Shown: in pieces, positions 35,602-53,928 of the stretch | Position numbering within the stretch: the stretch's first letter is position 1 | Layout of the letters: each line of letters starts with the position of its first letter | Made by a program: the position numbers and the translations under genes | Notes under the pieces: generated by a model | Seen by the model: the letters and a program-made list of their open reading frames with translations, nothing else | Told to the model about the DNA's origin: nothing | Database searches by the model: none | Origin: Vitis vinifera | Taxonomy: Eukaryota; Streptophyta; Magnoliopsida; Vitales; Vitaceae | Length of the DNA: 64,000 bases | Direction: 5' to 3' | Assembly: GCF_030704535.1 (NCBI RefSeq) | Contig: NC_081818.1 | Location: 26,983,501 to 27,047,500, forward strand

Positions 35602-36755
35602 TATCTTGAAGTTTTCCTTTGACTTTGAAACAAAAGCAGATCATTCCAAACCATTATCCTTCTACCACCTAACCTCGAGGCCATCTCGAGTAAAGAGGTA
35701 GTACTCATCACCCAATTTGACTAAAATACTACATCACTAATCTGCTTTAAAGGTGGAAGCTTCTGAAAAGTCTCTGCAGCTAATCAACCATCTTTCCTAC
35801 CTGATGTTGAAGAAAAGAAATCAAGTATCTTTGGCAACATGTGCAATAGGGCTCAAAAATGATCAAAAAAAGGTGGTAGAGGAGCAAAGGAACACGCTAT
35901 CAAAGGCCTGATCATCATCAACTTTCCCATCGAAAAAATTATAAATTACAGTGAAATAGTCACTTCATTGGTATTGTCGGTGGACTTGGTTAAAATGAAA
36001 CATCAACTAGGAAAGATCAAGGTAATCCTTACAAGAATGAAAAGCCAACACTCATATGCATATATGTCGGTGTTGCCAAGTTCAAATATTTAATACTAAT
36101 AGACTAACAAAATATACATATGACTAAATCATGAAAAAATCAGCACACAATCCAAGGAGAGCAACAACGGTAGCAATGGAAAATCGTTATGATACAATGA
36201 CTTTAAATAAATTTTAAGTTAATTTTATCGGACAATCTTAATATTTAAAATAGGTATTAAAATAATAAGTTTTAAGTTAATAATTTAAGTGGTGTTTGCT
36301 TTTTTATTAAACAAAAAAAGTCAAAATATTTTTTTTTTCTATTCAACTAAATATGTTAACATCGTTCAATATAACTAAAGTGAACATGTTATCAATTGGT
36401 TTATTTTAATTATGTTGAACAATGTTAACAGGTTACTCTTAACTTAATAGAAAAAATCAAATATTTTAACTTTTTCTATTCAGTCAAAAAATAAACAGTA
36501 TCTTAATTATAATTTAATTTGAATTATTAAATAATAAATTTGGAGATCAAAACATTGCAATCATTACACAACCATTATAACATATAGCATATATAACAAT
36601 TCTGTGACCGAGGAGGTCAGTATGTTATCAAAAAATTTCAGCCCCAGCCCAGTTTCATGAGTGGGGAAGGCCAATCCAAGTTGGTTTCTAATTGGGTCGA
36701 ATGGATTCGATCGATTTGCGGGTTACACCCCAGGGCGCATAACCCAATCCAAAGT
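35602..36755. other. Intergenic region with a degenerate MITE (about 36291-36500)
   Basis: No gene is seen. The stretch starting GGTGTTTGCTTTTTTATTAA and ending near CAGTCAAAAAATAAACAG is a more decayed relative of the element at 18990-19261. Confidence 0.45.
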
Positions 36756-36820
36756 ACTTAATGGGCCATTTCCATCTTGTATAAAGGCCAGCCCAACCAA
36801 ATAAACGACGTCGTTTTACG
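36756..36820 (+). promoter_or_regulatory. SURF2 promoter: site II motifs and a 14-bp palindrome
   Basis: About 90-150 bp before the ATG lie TGGGCC (36762-36767) and a reverse-oriented copy GCCCAA (36791-36796). Both match the site II class common in promoters of plant ribosome-related and growth-linked genes. At 36803-36816 is the perfect palindrome AAACGACGTCGTTT, with a GACGTC bZIP-type core. The function is inferred from motif identity only. Confidence 0.45.
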
Positions 36821-36906
36821 CTGATTGAGTCCTGCTAAGATGTTGTCGTTGAAGCGGGTTCTCTCACGCCCTACGAAATAGCAAAACCTAGTCAGAGAGC
36901 AGAGCA

Positions 36907-39900
36907 ATGGCGACAGCGGAGCAGAGAAGCAAAGAAGAAGAAGAAAAAGTGGAGGAGGAGAAGAAGAAGAAGGTAGGCCACGAAGGGAGCAACCTACTGG
37001 GGCCTCCCACTTTCGAAGCCCTAGCAAATGGCCGCTTCAAATGCGTTGAAACCGGCCACGAAATGCCCCCGAATGCCGTGGACTCCTATTCTCAAAGCAA
37101 ACGGTGCCGTCTGGGCCTTATCGATTTCGCTTTGTCACATAAAAAAACCCCTCTCAACCTTTTCAAGCAAGACCCTGTCTCTCGGTAAACCCCACCTCTT
37201 CCTTCCTAGATTCCAGATTTCTACTTTCTGTTTGGTTGCTGAGAAAGTGAAGGAAAAAAATAGAGCGGAATAATTATATTGACGTATGTGATGTTCTTTT
37301 CCTTCGCCTTTCTCAGCATCCAAACAGAGGTTCTGCCTGTTTTTTGATGTTTTCTTTTGTTCGTTATTGTTATTTTTTGGTTTTGTTGCAGTTCCAAGTT
37401 AATATGTAAACTGACTGGAGATACCATCAATAAAACTGAGGAACATATATGGAAGCACATCAACGGGCGAAGATTCCTGAACAAACTAGGTCTGTTTTTT
37501 TCACTTAGTCCTAATTTGTGAATCCCTGCTGTAGAAAATTGTAACATTTGTAGTTTTGAATTGGCTTGAAAAGTTAGAACACAAGAAATTTCATTTATTT
37601 GATGCATTTGAAGTGTGCTATTAGATATCCTATTGCTAACTTCGTATGGTGATTTGGTGTTTTGTTAACAGAGCAAAAGGAAGCTGAAAAACAGATGTCC
37701 AATAGAAAAGTAGTGGACAAGGGTGATCAGATGCAGCAGAAGGATGGGGAGAAGCACAAGAAGAAGGATAAGAAGAAGAAGAAAAAGAAGCAAGAGAAAG
37801 AGGTTGATGAGAATATCTCTGAAGCAAGGAAATCAGAGGTTGATGAGATCGATAAGAACAGTGATACTGAAGAAGCCGAATTTTGGATGCCTCCAGTAGG
37901 AGATCGATGGGATTCTGATGATGGAGGAGATCGATGGGGTTCTGATTCAGATTTGGAATGCGATATTGATGAAGTTAATGGAACTGGTATGTTTTGCCCT
38001 TATTGAGTTGGGACCTTTAATCATAATTGTTTTCTACTTGCCATTCATTATGTTAATGAACATTATGACTTTAGAAATATTTTTTGGTCAAATGCTAGTT
38101 AATTAGATATTTGTCTTTCCAATAACAGGGTGATAGTGAACAAATAGTTTATCTCATGTACCTTGATGCTTAATACCTGACTAGATTGATAGTTTGAGTC
38201 CTTGGGAGATTTCAAAAATTTGGGATTCGGTGCCCATTTTTTCAGTTGGAGTGCTACAACACCACCATCTCAACCAATGATTTGATGGCTTGAAGTCTTG
38301 ACTTGTTGGCTAGATCGACGGTTATGAAAACAATTGAATGTCTTATCCCATAATCAGGACAAAAAACCTTCTTACCTAGTTTTGGAGGGGAATTGAGAAG
38401 TGAATCGGATTGTTATGTCTGCCCAATATTAATTCCATTCTACCCTTGACATGTGTTGGACTTTATCAGCCAGCTAGAGATCTCCTGATAGATAAAAGAA
38501 ACATTTTAGACATTGCCCCTTTAGGTAGATCGGTGCATTTGGAAGGAATGCGACTAGAGATTCTTTAAGGGGTGGAATTGTCAAAGAAAGTTTTCAAAAT
38601 CCTGCTTGTCAAGTCTTTGATCAATTGGTGTAAGAAATTTCTTGGGGAGGCTAGTTTGTTATTCTTAATTTTATTTGTAGAGCATTGATTAATAGGGCAT
38701 TTTGGTCCCCATTGCAACTCTTTTTATATTGGCATTTTGGTTTGGCCTTTATGTTTGGGCCTCTAAATGCTTTTTTCTTCTAGTCCTTAAGGTTCATCTT
38801 TACATACTTCCAAGAGACTAGCATTTGTCTACCATTGTGACAATTTGAGAACTGATTAATCCCACTTCAGTGTTATGGGGAAAACTATGGATACAATGAC
38901 CCCTCACCCAGGAACCAACATGCTTGGTTGTAAATGTTTTGCTAGCTGATGAGATACAATATCATGGGATCCAAGTTGTTAAAGGTATGCTTTAGGTGTG
39001 TCTAGGCGGCCCATGGGGCAGCAACTCCTTAGTTGCTGCGCCTCCAGTGCCAAGGCACACACCCTATTTGATTGGCATGCCTCTTATATTTTACTTCCGT
39101 TTTGTTTTAAGCTCTGTGCAATATAATACCATTTTGTGCCCATTTTCTTAAGAAACTGAACAAGGGAGGGCAAAACAATGTCTATTGTTGCTCTGATTTC
39201 TAAGTCTCTCAGCACCAAACAGTTGAGCACAGATTTTTTATTTTTTTATTTTTAATATCTTACCATCTATGAAATTTAATGTTATTAAATTATATTTTGT
39301 TGATGTTTCTTTTAAATACTTGGAATCTTGGGTCATATTTGGTGATATATTAGCATGTAATGAATGTTTGCATTGCATATTCATCCTCAGTTGCATCTTA
39401 ATTTTCTCAGGCATGTGCCTTGGGTTAGTCTTGCACTTTGGCCCCTGAAACAATCTTTGTGCTGTTAGGTGCGCCTCACACTTTTTAGAACTATTCATGG
39501 GAGAAACTTTTGATTCTATCACATCAAATGATTTCTCCCAAGTGAGATTGCATGAAATGGAATTCATTTAACTGCAGCTTGTGTGAATATATGCAGCCTA
39601 AAAATTTTCTTCTAAGCTAAATGATTTTGGAATTTGAGTTTCGGCTGATGAGGCTGATACCACCTAAAATGGAACCGTCTTCGATTGTTCAAAAGTTATT
39701 CTTAGAATTCTGATGAACTGTGTCACAAGTGCCTACCATAACTGGAATTATATTTTATGTGAACAATGCAGCCTGAAAAGTCTGCTTTTAAATCAACTCA
39801 TAAAGGTATAAAATCGGATATTTTTGCAACAGATTGAATTATTTGTATCTGGAACCATGGTGTCAAAGCACTTCTGGGTGGGATAGAGCATTTAAATATA

Positions 39901-40179
39901 TCTGGTTGTTTCCTGAAACTGTGTTGCTAAATTTTGATGCTATTTTCCTCCATTAGATGGTGCTGAAGAAGAGCATGGCAACGAGTCAAGAGAGCTCTCC
40001 AAGCGGTATGTTACAACATGTTATTACACTGTTAGCAGTTCTTTCTCTTCTGCAATTTCTCTGTTGTGGATCCGCTTGACTCCTCTGTACTTTTCAGGAC
40101 AAAGCGACTGTCCATAGAAGTTGGACCGAGCAGCTTTGCCTCCAGGAAGAAGAAGAGCAAGACGAATTCCAAGTGTTGA
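36907..40179 (+). CDS. SURF2: Surfeit locus protein 2 family (SURF2)
   Basis: Five exons: 36907-37184, 37392-37489, 37672-37986, 39957-40005 and 40098-40179; 822 nt, 273 aa. After an acidic/basic N-terminal stretch (EEEEKVEEEKKKK) comes the SURF2 domain: LLGPPTFEALANGRFKCVET, GHEMPP, then SKLICKLTGDTINKTEEHIW and KHINGRRFLNKLE. A strongly basic Lys-rich tract (exon 3, near residue 150) is followed by an acidic region with two near-repeats, GDRWDSDDG and GDRWGSDSD, and a Lys-rich tail. SURF2 is linked in other eukaryotes to the nucleolus and ribosome assembly; its exact plant role is not established. The downstream neighbour is the convergent UKL gene, with only about 415 bp between stop codons. 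I recall an Arabidopsis SURF2 gene (At5g14440) between PMT9 and a GDSL gene, like here. Confidence 0.94.
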
Positions 40180-40594
40180 TTTGTTAAGCGATTCGGCTTC
40201 TCATGTAATACACAAATTTTTGGCAGTAACAACAAATCATTCGGTTTAGATTGGTTGTATCTCTGAATGAAAGAGCATGTGATGAGTTATTTTTTATGAA
40301 ATGAATTGAATGGAGAAGAATATGAAATTATTCTTTCCCTTCACAGCTTTCTGAAAAATAACTCACTGTACATCCATAACTGTGACTAAAGAAGGAACCA
40401 CAAACAATTCACTGGACAAAAAATTTGTACTCTTATGGAATTGAATTATTTAGACACTCGATTGAATTATGAGTAAGAACGCTCCGAGTGAAAGAAAACC
40501 GAATCCAATCATACTAAAAAATCAATGAATAAATAAACACATCTGTTGAGGGGTTCTTTCGATTTTTGACTACTGTTCAAAGGGGAAGAGCTGT

Positions 40595-45375
<4,781 letters not shown>

Positions 45376-46774
45376 CTCTATTAAAAGGGAACAAAACATC
45401 AGAAATCTTTCTAAACCAGGAATTAATACCGAATCAACAAATATCATCAAATTTGAGGAGATTAATTTAGATCTGGAGGAAAGAGATTGGAATTGGCGAT
45501 GAGGAAGGAATGATCACCTTGTGGAAGATGATATACAGAGATCTGTGAAGGCTTTTGGCAGGGTGCTAAAAGGAAAGAATCGACATTGGAGGTCTGAGGA
45601 GAAAATGACAGAGAGACAAGGCGGTTTTTCGGTTTCACTTCGGTATGGACTATGCACGCAAAGAGCGGGAAGCAAAGCAGTTATAGGATTGCCACGTGTT
45701 CAGCTCGGGTACATCCACGTCCCCAAGTCAATGTTGATGTGGGATTTCTATGCTCTAGGGGATGCATCGAGTAACAAAATGGTCTCAAATTTCAATCTAT
45801 TTTCTATATTTTGTTAATATGTTTTAAAAATAATTTCTATTTGTAATATTTGATTATTTTTTATATTTATATAATTATTTTTTAAATAAAAGAAAAAGTA
45901 TTTTCTGATTTTTGTTTTACAAAACATGATTTTTGGTTTTTTGTAATGAAAAGACATAAAACTGTTTTTGGAAACAGGTCCAAATATGACCATATATTAT
46001 GGCTTTACAAAACATTAAAAAAATACCATGTGTACGAATTCTTAGATCTCTCTAAAATAACGACTAAATTACAGTGATTATACCTTGGTGTTTGAGTCTG
46101 GCCCTTTTGAACAGAGCATGATTAATTTTTATTTTATTTGGTGCTTTTTTTTTATATATACCTTTTACACATGGAGGTTCTGCACTTTTCGTCGGGCATT
46201 CTTACTAGCTGTTTGCTTATTCCTCGTGAATGCTCGGGTTCTGAGAGAACCCAAACAGCTATACAACAGTTGTGGAGGAAGCTCGGCCAGTGCGAAAGGG
46301 CCAAAAGGAATTTACACCAGAAAATGTATGTGCAAGAGTATTTGTCAGTTCATAAAAGAAATGCCAGTCTACTTACGAAGCGATACTAATTACTTGAAAA
46401 CCCACCCAATGAATACAAAAAATGTTATTCAAATAACGCATTTATAGCTTAACTCATGCCCCACTGGTTCTTCCAGATAAGGCTGTATCCCTATATGGCT
46501 GCATTCCTAATCACTTGTCTCTTTACATGCTGTGACTTTTTCTCAAAAATTATGGAATCTTGGTCCTAAATGCCAACTCCAACTCAACAGAGGTCCTGGC
46601 ACCCCCACTCTTTTTCATGGGTACTAAGTTGTTGTTGCTCCCCTGCAGCAGCTGGCCTGCCTTAAAGAGACCGAAAAAAAAAAAATCAATAATGGATTCC
46701 ATGACGAACTAGAGTGAGAACGAGAGAAAAAAATAAATAGGCTCAGCACATACCAGGGCAAAAGGAAGCAGATT
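45376..46774. other. Spacer between UKL and the PMT9-like gene
   Basis: Holds the UKL promoter and 5' leader and the 3' region of the methyltransferase gene. The part 45820-45985 is AT-rich with AAACATGATTTTTGG and CTGTTTTTGGAAACAG segments, a motif style also seen at 58020-58320, perhaps a decayed inverted-repeat element. No gene is supported. Confidence 0.5.
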
Positions 46775-49700
46775 TCAAATTGTTGAAACCTCCTCCCATT
46801 TCTTTCTTGCAATTAAAACTCTTTCATCACTGGCAGAAAGAACATCAATCCTTGGTTCTACTTCTATTGACCAGCCATCCCACCTTAATGCAATCAAGAA
46901 CTTCTGTATATAATTTATGATAGAGGGTCTGTCCCTTATAATGACAAAGCCATCTGGCCGTAGTATCCGATCCATCTCAATTAGTAGATCCTCTGAACTA
47001 CAGCCATGTTCCTCAATCTCTGAGAACACTTGCCAGGCATGAAGTAGATCGTAGGTGCGTGGGTATGTAGAAAATGATTCACACCTGTAAATATATTAAG
47101 CAGAGCTCACAGTCAAAACTTAAAATAGAAAACGACTTAGAAACTGAATAGGGTAGAACCAGTGGCACTCCACCTTATATGATACTACAATCCATGTTAC
47201 CAGATAATCAAATAAAACTAGGTGAAGCAAAAGCAGAAGCAGAAAAAACTCGCAGCATCTATCACCATACAAGTCCCCTCAAACAGTCTAATTCAAGCTA
47301 GATTAGTTTACTGATCAATTAATTAATTCTCAATGCTACCATAGGCTCGTGCTTTTTTGACTAATTGGATACTAACAAAACTTTTCTGTGGATTCCGTAC
47401 ATTCTCTGATATGTGCTTTTATGGCATTTCCATTGTGTAAAGTGAAAGAGCAGTGATCTGAATCTGAGACCAGACACAAGATTTTTGCAAATAAATTTAT
47501 AAAAAAAAATTACATTCTTGTGCAAGAATCAAGATCATCAACAGGAAAGACTCAGGACATAAGATATGCATAAAGATATCAAAGGCTATTGAGGATGAAA
47601 AAAAGGTGTCAAGGGCTGCGCTAGTGGGATCAAAAGCATACCAATCATGAACTGTTCCAATCAAGCCTCGATCATATATGATCTTCAGTTTGGCAGATGC
47701 ATTAACAGGAGCAACATTCATCACCCAAACATCTTTATCTTTAAGAGCAGCAGCAAATCCACCAAGGTTTGAGTTCATATCCATGACATTTCTGAAGGAG
47801 TCCTTCTCTACAACAGACTTCATCTGCTTCCAGTACTCAAACACTCTAAAATACCAAATGCTCTGCATTACATGAGTCATATAATGACAAGAAGTTTAGG
47901 ATTTGTAACTAGAGACTGAAAATAAGAAGGCAGGAGAAACAGAAAAAATATAATAGTTCTATCATGCACTGCCTTTTCATAGTTCTAGAAACTTAGTGTC
48001 TTCTTGAAATTTCTGAAACTTACAGTGTCTTCTTGGAATTCCTCAGCACTGATACCAAATTCTTCAAGGCGAGAGGGTGCAGTGGTAAGCCTTTGTGGCC
48101 AAGGAACTAATCCACTCCCTTTTTGTCTGTGCACCTCTGTTTTCTCAAATAGATAGAAAGAAAAAAAAGTGAAAATCACAAACCAAAAATTATTTAAACC
48201 ACCAAAGGTAAAATGTTAAGAACAAAATCACTGGGAAAATTACTGCAGTTACAACCTCAGTCAATCAAAATGACAAGAATCAGGAAGTTCCATTTGAAGT
48301 TAGCCAGTAAAAATTGAGAATCCATGACCCAACCAAATGCATATGCAGGAATGTTTATCAATCTATGTGTATCCTATTCAAACTGAAATGTGCTCAAGAA
48401 CTTCAGAATACAATTGATTACACTGTTTATAAAAGTTGACACCTAATTAGTTTCCAGGTTAAACAGGCCATTAGCAGTCCCATTTTGCACAGAAGTCTAA
48501 GACGTGTGGGTAACTTTATGGAGGAGGATAAGAGGCAGGAGATCATAACCATCTGAAAAGGCATAACATGAATGGTCTATCTGACCGTGGCAAGCCCCTT
48601 ATGAAGTGCATTCCATGCATTCAACAGGATTTTCCAAACAACCACCCATGTATATAATTAGTAAAAATATTCACCTTTCTTTTGAATATCTTTTAAAATT
48701 ATACAGAGAAGATGGTCATAAAATCACTCTTTTCATCCTCACTTCATACCAAAAGAAGATGGATAGAAGGATTTCTAGAAACTAACCCCCAATTCAATTT
48801 TTGTGGTCAACATGCTTCCTTGCTCAACAAAACTTGCAATTTTAGTCAAAGGTTCAATTACAGGGAAATGCTTGTCCAAAAAAATATAGATTAGCAAGCT
48901 AACACTTTATTTGCTTAACAACAGTCAGCAGACTAGCCTATCAAAAACAAAATAAAAACAACAGTCAGCAGAATTGTATTTGGCTTTGCCATCTCCAACC
49001 AATTTGTACCAGGCTTCAGTTTTGGGGACTTGGACCATAAACTAACTTTTATCATCGAGCACACAAGAATGGAGGAGTTATATATTGGAAGCATACAATA
49101 TCAACAAAAGCAACCAACAGAAGGGGAGGGAAAATCAGTGCCAGAGAATTATGGTACCAAAATATTTGAAAGGCACAATATGAGAAAAGAAAAAATAAAA
49201 TAAAATAAAATCTACCAACTACCATAAAATCAGTGAAACATCATTATAAACTATCACAAATATGAGTGATCCTTACTTCCTGAGTATGGTGTGATGCATG
49301 CCTTCATGAACACATTCCAAGAGGCGTCAGGATCATCATCGGAACTGCACAGAGGGGGGAGAGTCCCAGGGTCTCTCTTTGCAAAACAGCTGTTACTTGT
49401 CGGCTTCGCCCATATAACAGTCTGGTCTTTCTTTGAAACAACTCTCCAGCACATCCTTTTCAGCAGATCAGATGTAGCATTCCAAATCCTTCGATTTACC
49501 GCATCCCGTGCATAGGCTTCAGGAGAAGAGTACACAAAATACCCACCTGGTCTTAGTAATCTATCCAGTTCTAACAAGAGAATCCCATCTCTTTGAAGCC
49601 AATCAATTCTACATCGTGAACAATGAGCCATTTCAAATGATCTGCTTGGATAAGGAAGTCTCTTTGTCCCCAAGACACCAAGAGTAGATGGGATCCCCCT

Positions 49701-51265
49701 CTCCAGTGCAAACTGTATTTGATTCTCATGAACATCATTGGGCGCAAGAGACATAGCCATAATGTTATGGGGGAGAAGATAGGCCCCAAAACTTGCAACC
49801 CCACAACCCACATCAAGAACATTCCTGATGTTTCCCCCATTGTTGAGTTTATCATCAGGAAACTTAAGCATCTACATCAATATGACATTGAACAGTAAGG
49901 ATATGATGAAAAAAATAGGAGAATAAAACCAAGTCAAATATAGGGTTAAATTATTGCATACCCTCGCAAGAGCAATGATGTACTTATCAGCTCCATTATG
50001 GAAATGGGTTCCACCACCAGGAAAATTTATTTTATCTCCATTCACAACCATCCAATTCTGATCCGATTTCTCTGATGCAAGATGTGTGTGTGGTATATTC
50101 ACCTTCCACACTTCATCCCTGCTTGCCGGCCATCTAATAGGTATCTGGTATCCTAATAACAGCCTAATCAGAATAAAAACCAACTGAAGCCAAATCAAAT
50201 GAACACTGGCATAAGAAAAAACTGTCACCAACCTTGTAACCAATTGGGGGTGGAATCAGGCAATTGTAGCGCCGCTCTGGAGGTGGACAATGCCGCTCAT
50301 AGTGCTCCATTAATGCCAAATTGGGCTTCAATTTCAGTTGGTATATGAGATTTCTATCCAAGCAAGGTATCAACTCCGAAAACCTCATATCACAAACCTG
50401 TTGGAGACAGTGAAAACAACAATTTTTGCCTAATCAAAACTCCAGAATTAAAAATTAAAAAAAAAAAAAAAAAATCAATTAATTGCACAGAAAATGTATG
50501 CTTTTTACCAAAACATAAAACAAAATAACTATCAACTAGCAAACAATATAAATCACTAAATATCGGTCTGCCTTTGTCTCAACTGATAACACAAAATGTT
50601 AACAAAAAAGTTGAAGTAAGTACAATTTGTTGTTACATACGTATATAATTTTAGCAGAATAGGCATTTCAACATAATCAACAAAATGCTCAACAGATACA
50701 AATTGTTACATATCCGCATGTTCTTTTCCAAACCAAAAATACTACAACGCCCATAACGATTTTGCCAGATCAAAAATACAATATAATTAATAAAAATTTG
50801 AATAACTACCAGTTGTTCAATAAAAGTGTGCCTTCACCAAATCAAAAACACGAAGTAGATTGTAAAATATTTCCCTGTTTCTTGAATCTCAATAAAGGCC
50901 GCAAAAAATTCCTTTTTTTTTAATACAGGCATACCGAAAATTAAAAGCAATTAACACGGTTTGCCGAATCAAAAAAAAAAAATCAATTAACGAAAATGCA
51001 AAGCAATGCATACAGGTATGCTTTTGGGAACTTCCGGGTTGTGCTCTTGATCTTCGAACAAGTCATCGAAATCACCGTCTTCACGTACATATCCGCCGAG
51101 CACGGGATCGACGCCGTCGGCGGTGGCATCGTCATCAGCTCTCCGGGAACCCGGAGCGAGCAAAGATCCGCAGTACAGACAAATCAAGCCCAGAAAAACA
51201 ACGAGTCCGACCAGAACGTACTTCACTAGCTTAGTAACATGAGCAGGCTCGCTTTTGTGCTTCAT
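46775..51265 (-). CDS. PMT9: Golgi S-adenosylmethionine-dependent methyltransferase, PMT9-like (DUF248)
   Basis: Seven exons: 51014-51265, 50233-50397, 49962-50144, 49277-49871, 48024-48136, 47642-47862 and 46775-47084; 1839 nt, 612 aa, all phases consistent. Type II Golgi membrane protein: a short cytosolic tail, a membrane segment ([19 protein letters not shown], about 15-33), an acidic stem, then the DUF248 catalytic region. Landmarks are [34 protein letters not shown], the SAM motif [48 protein letters not shown] and [15 protein letters not shown]. The sequence closely follows my memory of Arabidopsis PMT9 (At5g14430), also about 612 aa. The family methylesterifies pectin-type polysaccharides (QUA2 is the best-studied member); the acceptor for PMT9 is not settled. 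No defects are seen. Confidence 0.95.
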
Positions 51266-53928
51266 CTTTGGAGAAGGAGGGATTTGACGCGACGTCGCTT
51301 CACAAGCCGAACCCTAGTAGCAGATCCGTGAGAGAGCGACGGAGCAAGCAAAGCCTCCCGACTCCGAGAACATCGCTACTAGAATTTGATTGTGTGCTTT
51401 TCGCGAGTATGTCTGAGTTCAGACACGACCCCGTGACTGACCGTTGATGTGCCGTGGCAGCGACGGTGTCCGACGCATTTCACGGGAGTACGAGCGACGA
51501 GCGAAGAGCGAAGAGCCTGATGATGATTTGGTCGTAGAAATTAATGAATTATATACGGTCTGATTGGCCAAGATTGGAGGTCTTCGCCATTTCTCTCTGA
51601 CTTTATCTGATATCAGCCAATGAGATTTTAGATCAGTTTGCCAGCCAGTGGAGTTGAGCGTGTGTGATTGACAGTCTTGCACGAATTTCTGGGGCACGCA
51701 GTTGGTGGGTGCCCAACTGTAAATGAGGACATTGAATGACGGAAATACCCTTTGGTTTTGTCGATGGAAGCTTGGACCATTATGGGTGAGAAGGTATTTT
51801 CATTAAAAATACTGTTTTAAAATAAATTATTAACGTACGTTTATTTTTAAGTTATAGGAAGTAACTCATATTTAATATCTTTTATCATTCATAAAGAAAA
51901 ATGGAAGAATTTTTAAATTAGAAAACGTTTTTGAAAAAATTTTAGACCCTTGTAAAAATTTACAAAACACTTTTAAATATAAAAAAAAATCACTTATAAT
52001 ATTAAAAATCAGTTATAATATTCTTTTTTGGAAAAAAAAATATAGATAATTCTTCTAACAACACTTTAACACTTTATCATAAAACATTTGGAGTAAAAAC
52101 TTTTTTTAAAATGTGTTTGAAAATATTTTTACTTAAAATATTTTTAGTAAAAATATTTTTTCATCAATTATTTTTTAGAAAATTAAATACCAAGTAATTT
52201 TTTAAAAAAGACACTGTAAATGATTTTTTTAATATTATAAGTAATTTTTTAATTTTTTTAAAGTATTTTCTAAGTTTTGTGAAACACCTAATATTTTTTT
52301 AAAAAACACTTTTTATATTAAAAACATTTTTTAAAAATCAGTTGTCTATCGGATGGTTAATTATAAAGTTCTTTATTTTCCTTATTTTAGCCATAACTCG
52401 TACTTAAAAAAATCTCTTTAAACGTTCATCTCTATAAGTTTTTGTATTCTATATGGAAATTAAAATACAAAATTTTAATTAATTTTTTAAAAATTAGTAT
52501 CCATAACGAGTTTTTATATTTTATATAGAAATTAAAACACAAAATAGGAAATATATCCCATCTGATGCCAAATATTTAAATTTTATTTTTGTAATTTTTA
52601 TCTTCCTCCAAGTTGGAATCCTCAATCCCTGTCTTTACCCAAAGAGACGTGTTAACATGATGGGCATATTGAATAGAGTGGGTATCAAGGCTTTTGAATT
52701 TTGAGCATCCCCCTTTTTTTTAAAGAGGTTGGTAAGAAAAGTCCAACTACATGAAACAAAATCTGATTCCGTACGGGATGGAAAGTGACTGGACTTTCAT
52801 GCATGATATTTACTAATCATGGCCTTTTGTTGATGCCCAATTCTTCCAAAATCAAGTATGGGCTTCGAAAAGGGCAAAACCCAGTCCATCCAAACTCCGG
52901 AAGAAAAGGAAGAGGAGTTTTGGGTCAAAATACCCCTTTTATGAAAAAATAATTAAATTCAATCTCTTTGTTAGACTTGTGTTAATAATGATCTTTTTAT
53001 TACCACGTAGAATCATAATATTAAAAAATATATATTTTTTAATTTAAATTGAAGTTTCGATTGTCATACGAGTTTTCAATTGTTAATTACATAACCTAAA
53101 ATCTGTCAATTAAGAGTTTATTTTTGAACTAAAACCTCAATTGACAATTATGATTTCATTTTTATGGAAGAATGATGTGACACTCATATGATAAAAATAT
53201 ATCACATTAAATATAAGTTTTTTAAAAGGGTTTAAAACTTTTATTTTTGTGCTTCTTACCCAAAATTTAAGGAAGAGATTATTCAATTTGATTCCAAAGG
53301 TATGGTGTATGAAAAGAGAATGGGTAGAAGAAGAAGAAGAAAAGTATAACGATTTACTTATTTTATTTGTTTTTTGAACTTTTTTTTCAATAATAATTTT
53401 TTAAAAATAAAAAATAAGCTTTGTTTGGTAACTATTTTTTTTTATTTTTTTATTTAAAATAATGCATTAGACAAAAAAACAAAAAAAATGTTTTTAAGAA
53501 AAAAAAATTTTAAAGAGCATCTTTTATTTATTTTTACTTATTTCCTTATTATTGTTTTAAAAGTTAATTATATAAATATTAAGAATAATTAATTAAGTTG
53601 AAGTCTCAATTGTCATACGAGGCTTTAATTAAAAAATGAAGCATCAATTATTAATTATAGTTTCATTTTTTAACCTAAATATCAATTACCACTATAGTTT
53701 CATTTTGTAACCTAAACCTCAATTTGTCAATTGGGGTTTTATTTTTTAATTGAAGGTTTAAAGTGCATTTAAGTGTGATTTTAGAAAATATTTTTAATTT
53801 CTCTAACACTTGAATAATAAAATTTTTTAAATGTTAAAAATATTGAAAGTGATTCCTAAAAGTACTATCAAACAAGTTCTTAATTAGTAATTATAACTTT
53901 ATTTTTGTGAAAAGATGATGTGGCACTC
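51266..53928. other. Upstream region of the PMT9-like gene and AT-rich duplicated DNA
   Basis: 51266-51700 is G+C-richer and holds the promoter and leader of the methyltransferase gene; the open frame on the minus strand at 51419-51697 has no recognisable product. 51780-52600 is very AT-rich with runs like AAAAATATTTTTA. 53030-53330 is repeated further right (see 53590-57890). No gene is supported. Confidence 0.55.

Noticed and set aside
46138-46447. Open frames between UKL and the methyltransferase
   Set aside because: No recognisable motif, and they overlap each other in different frames.
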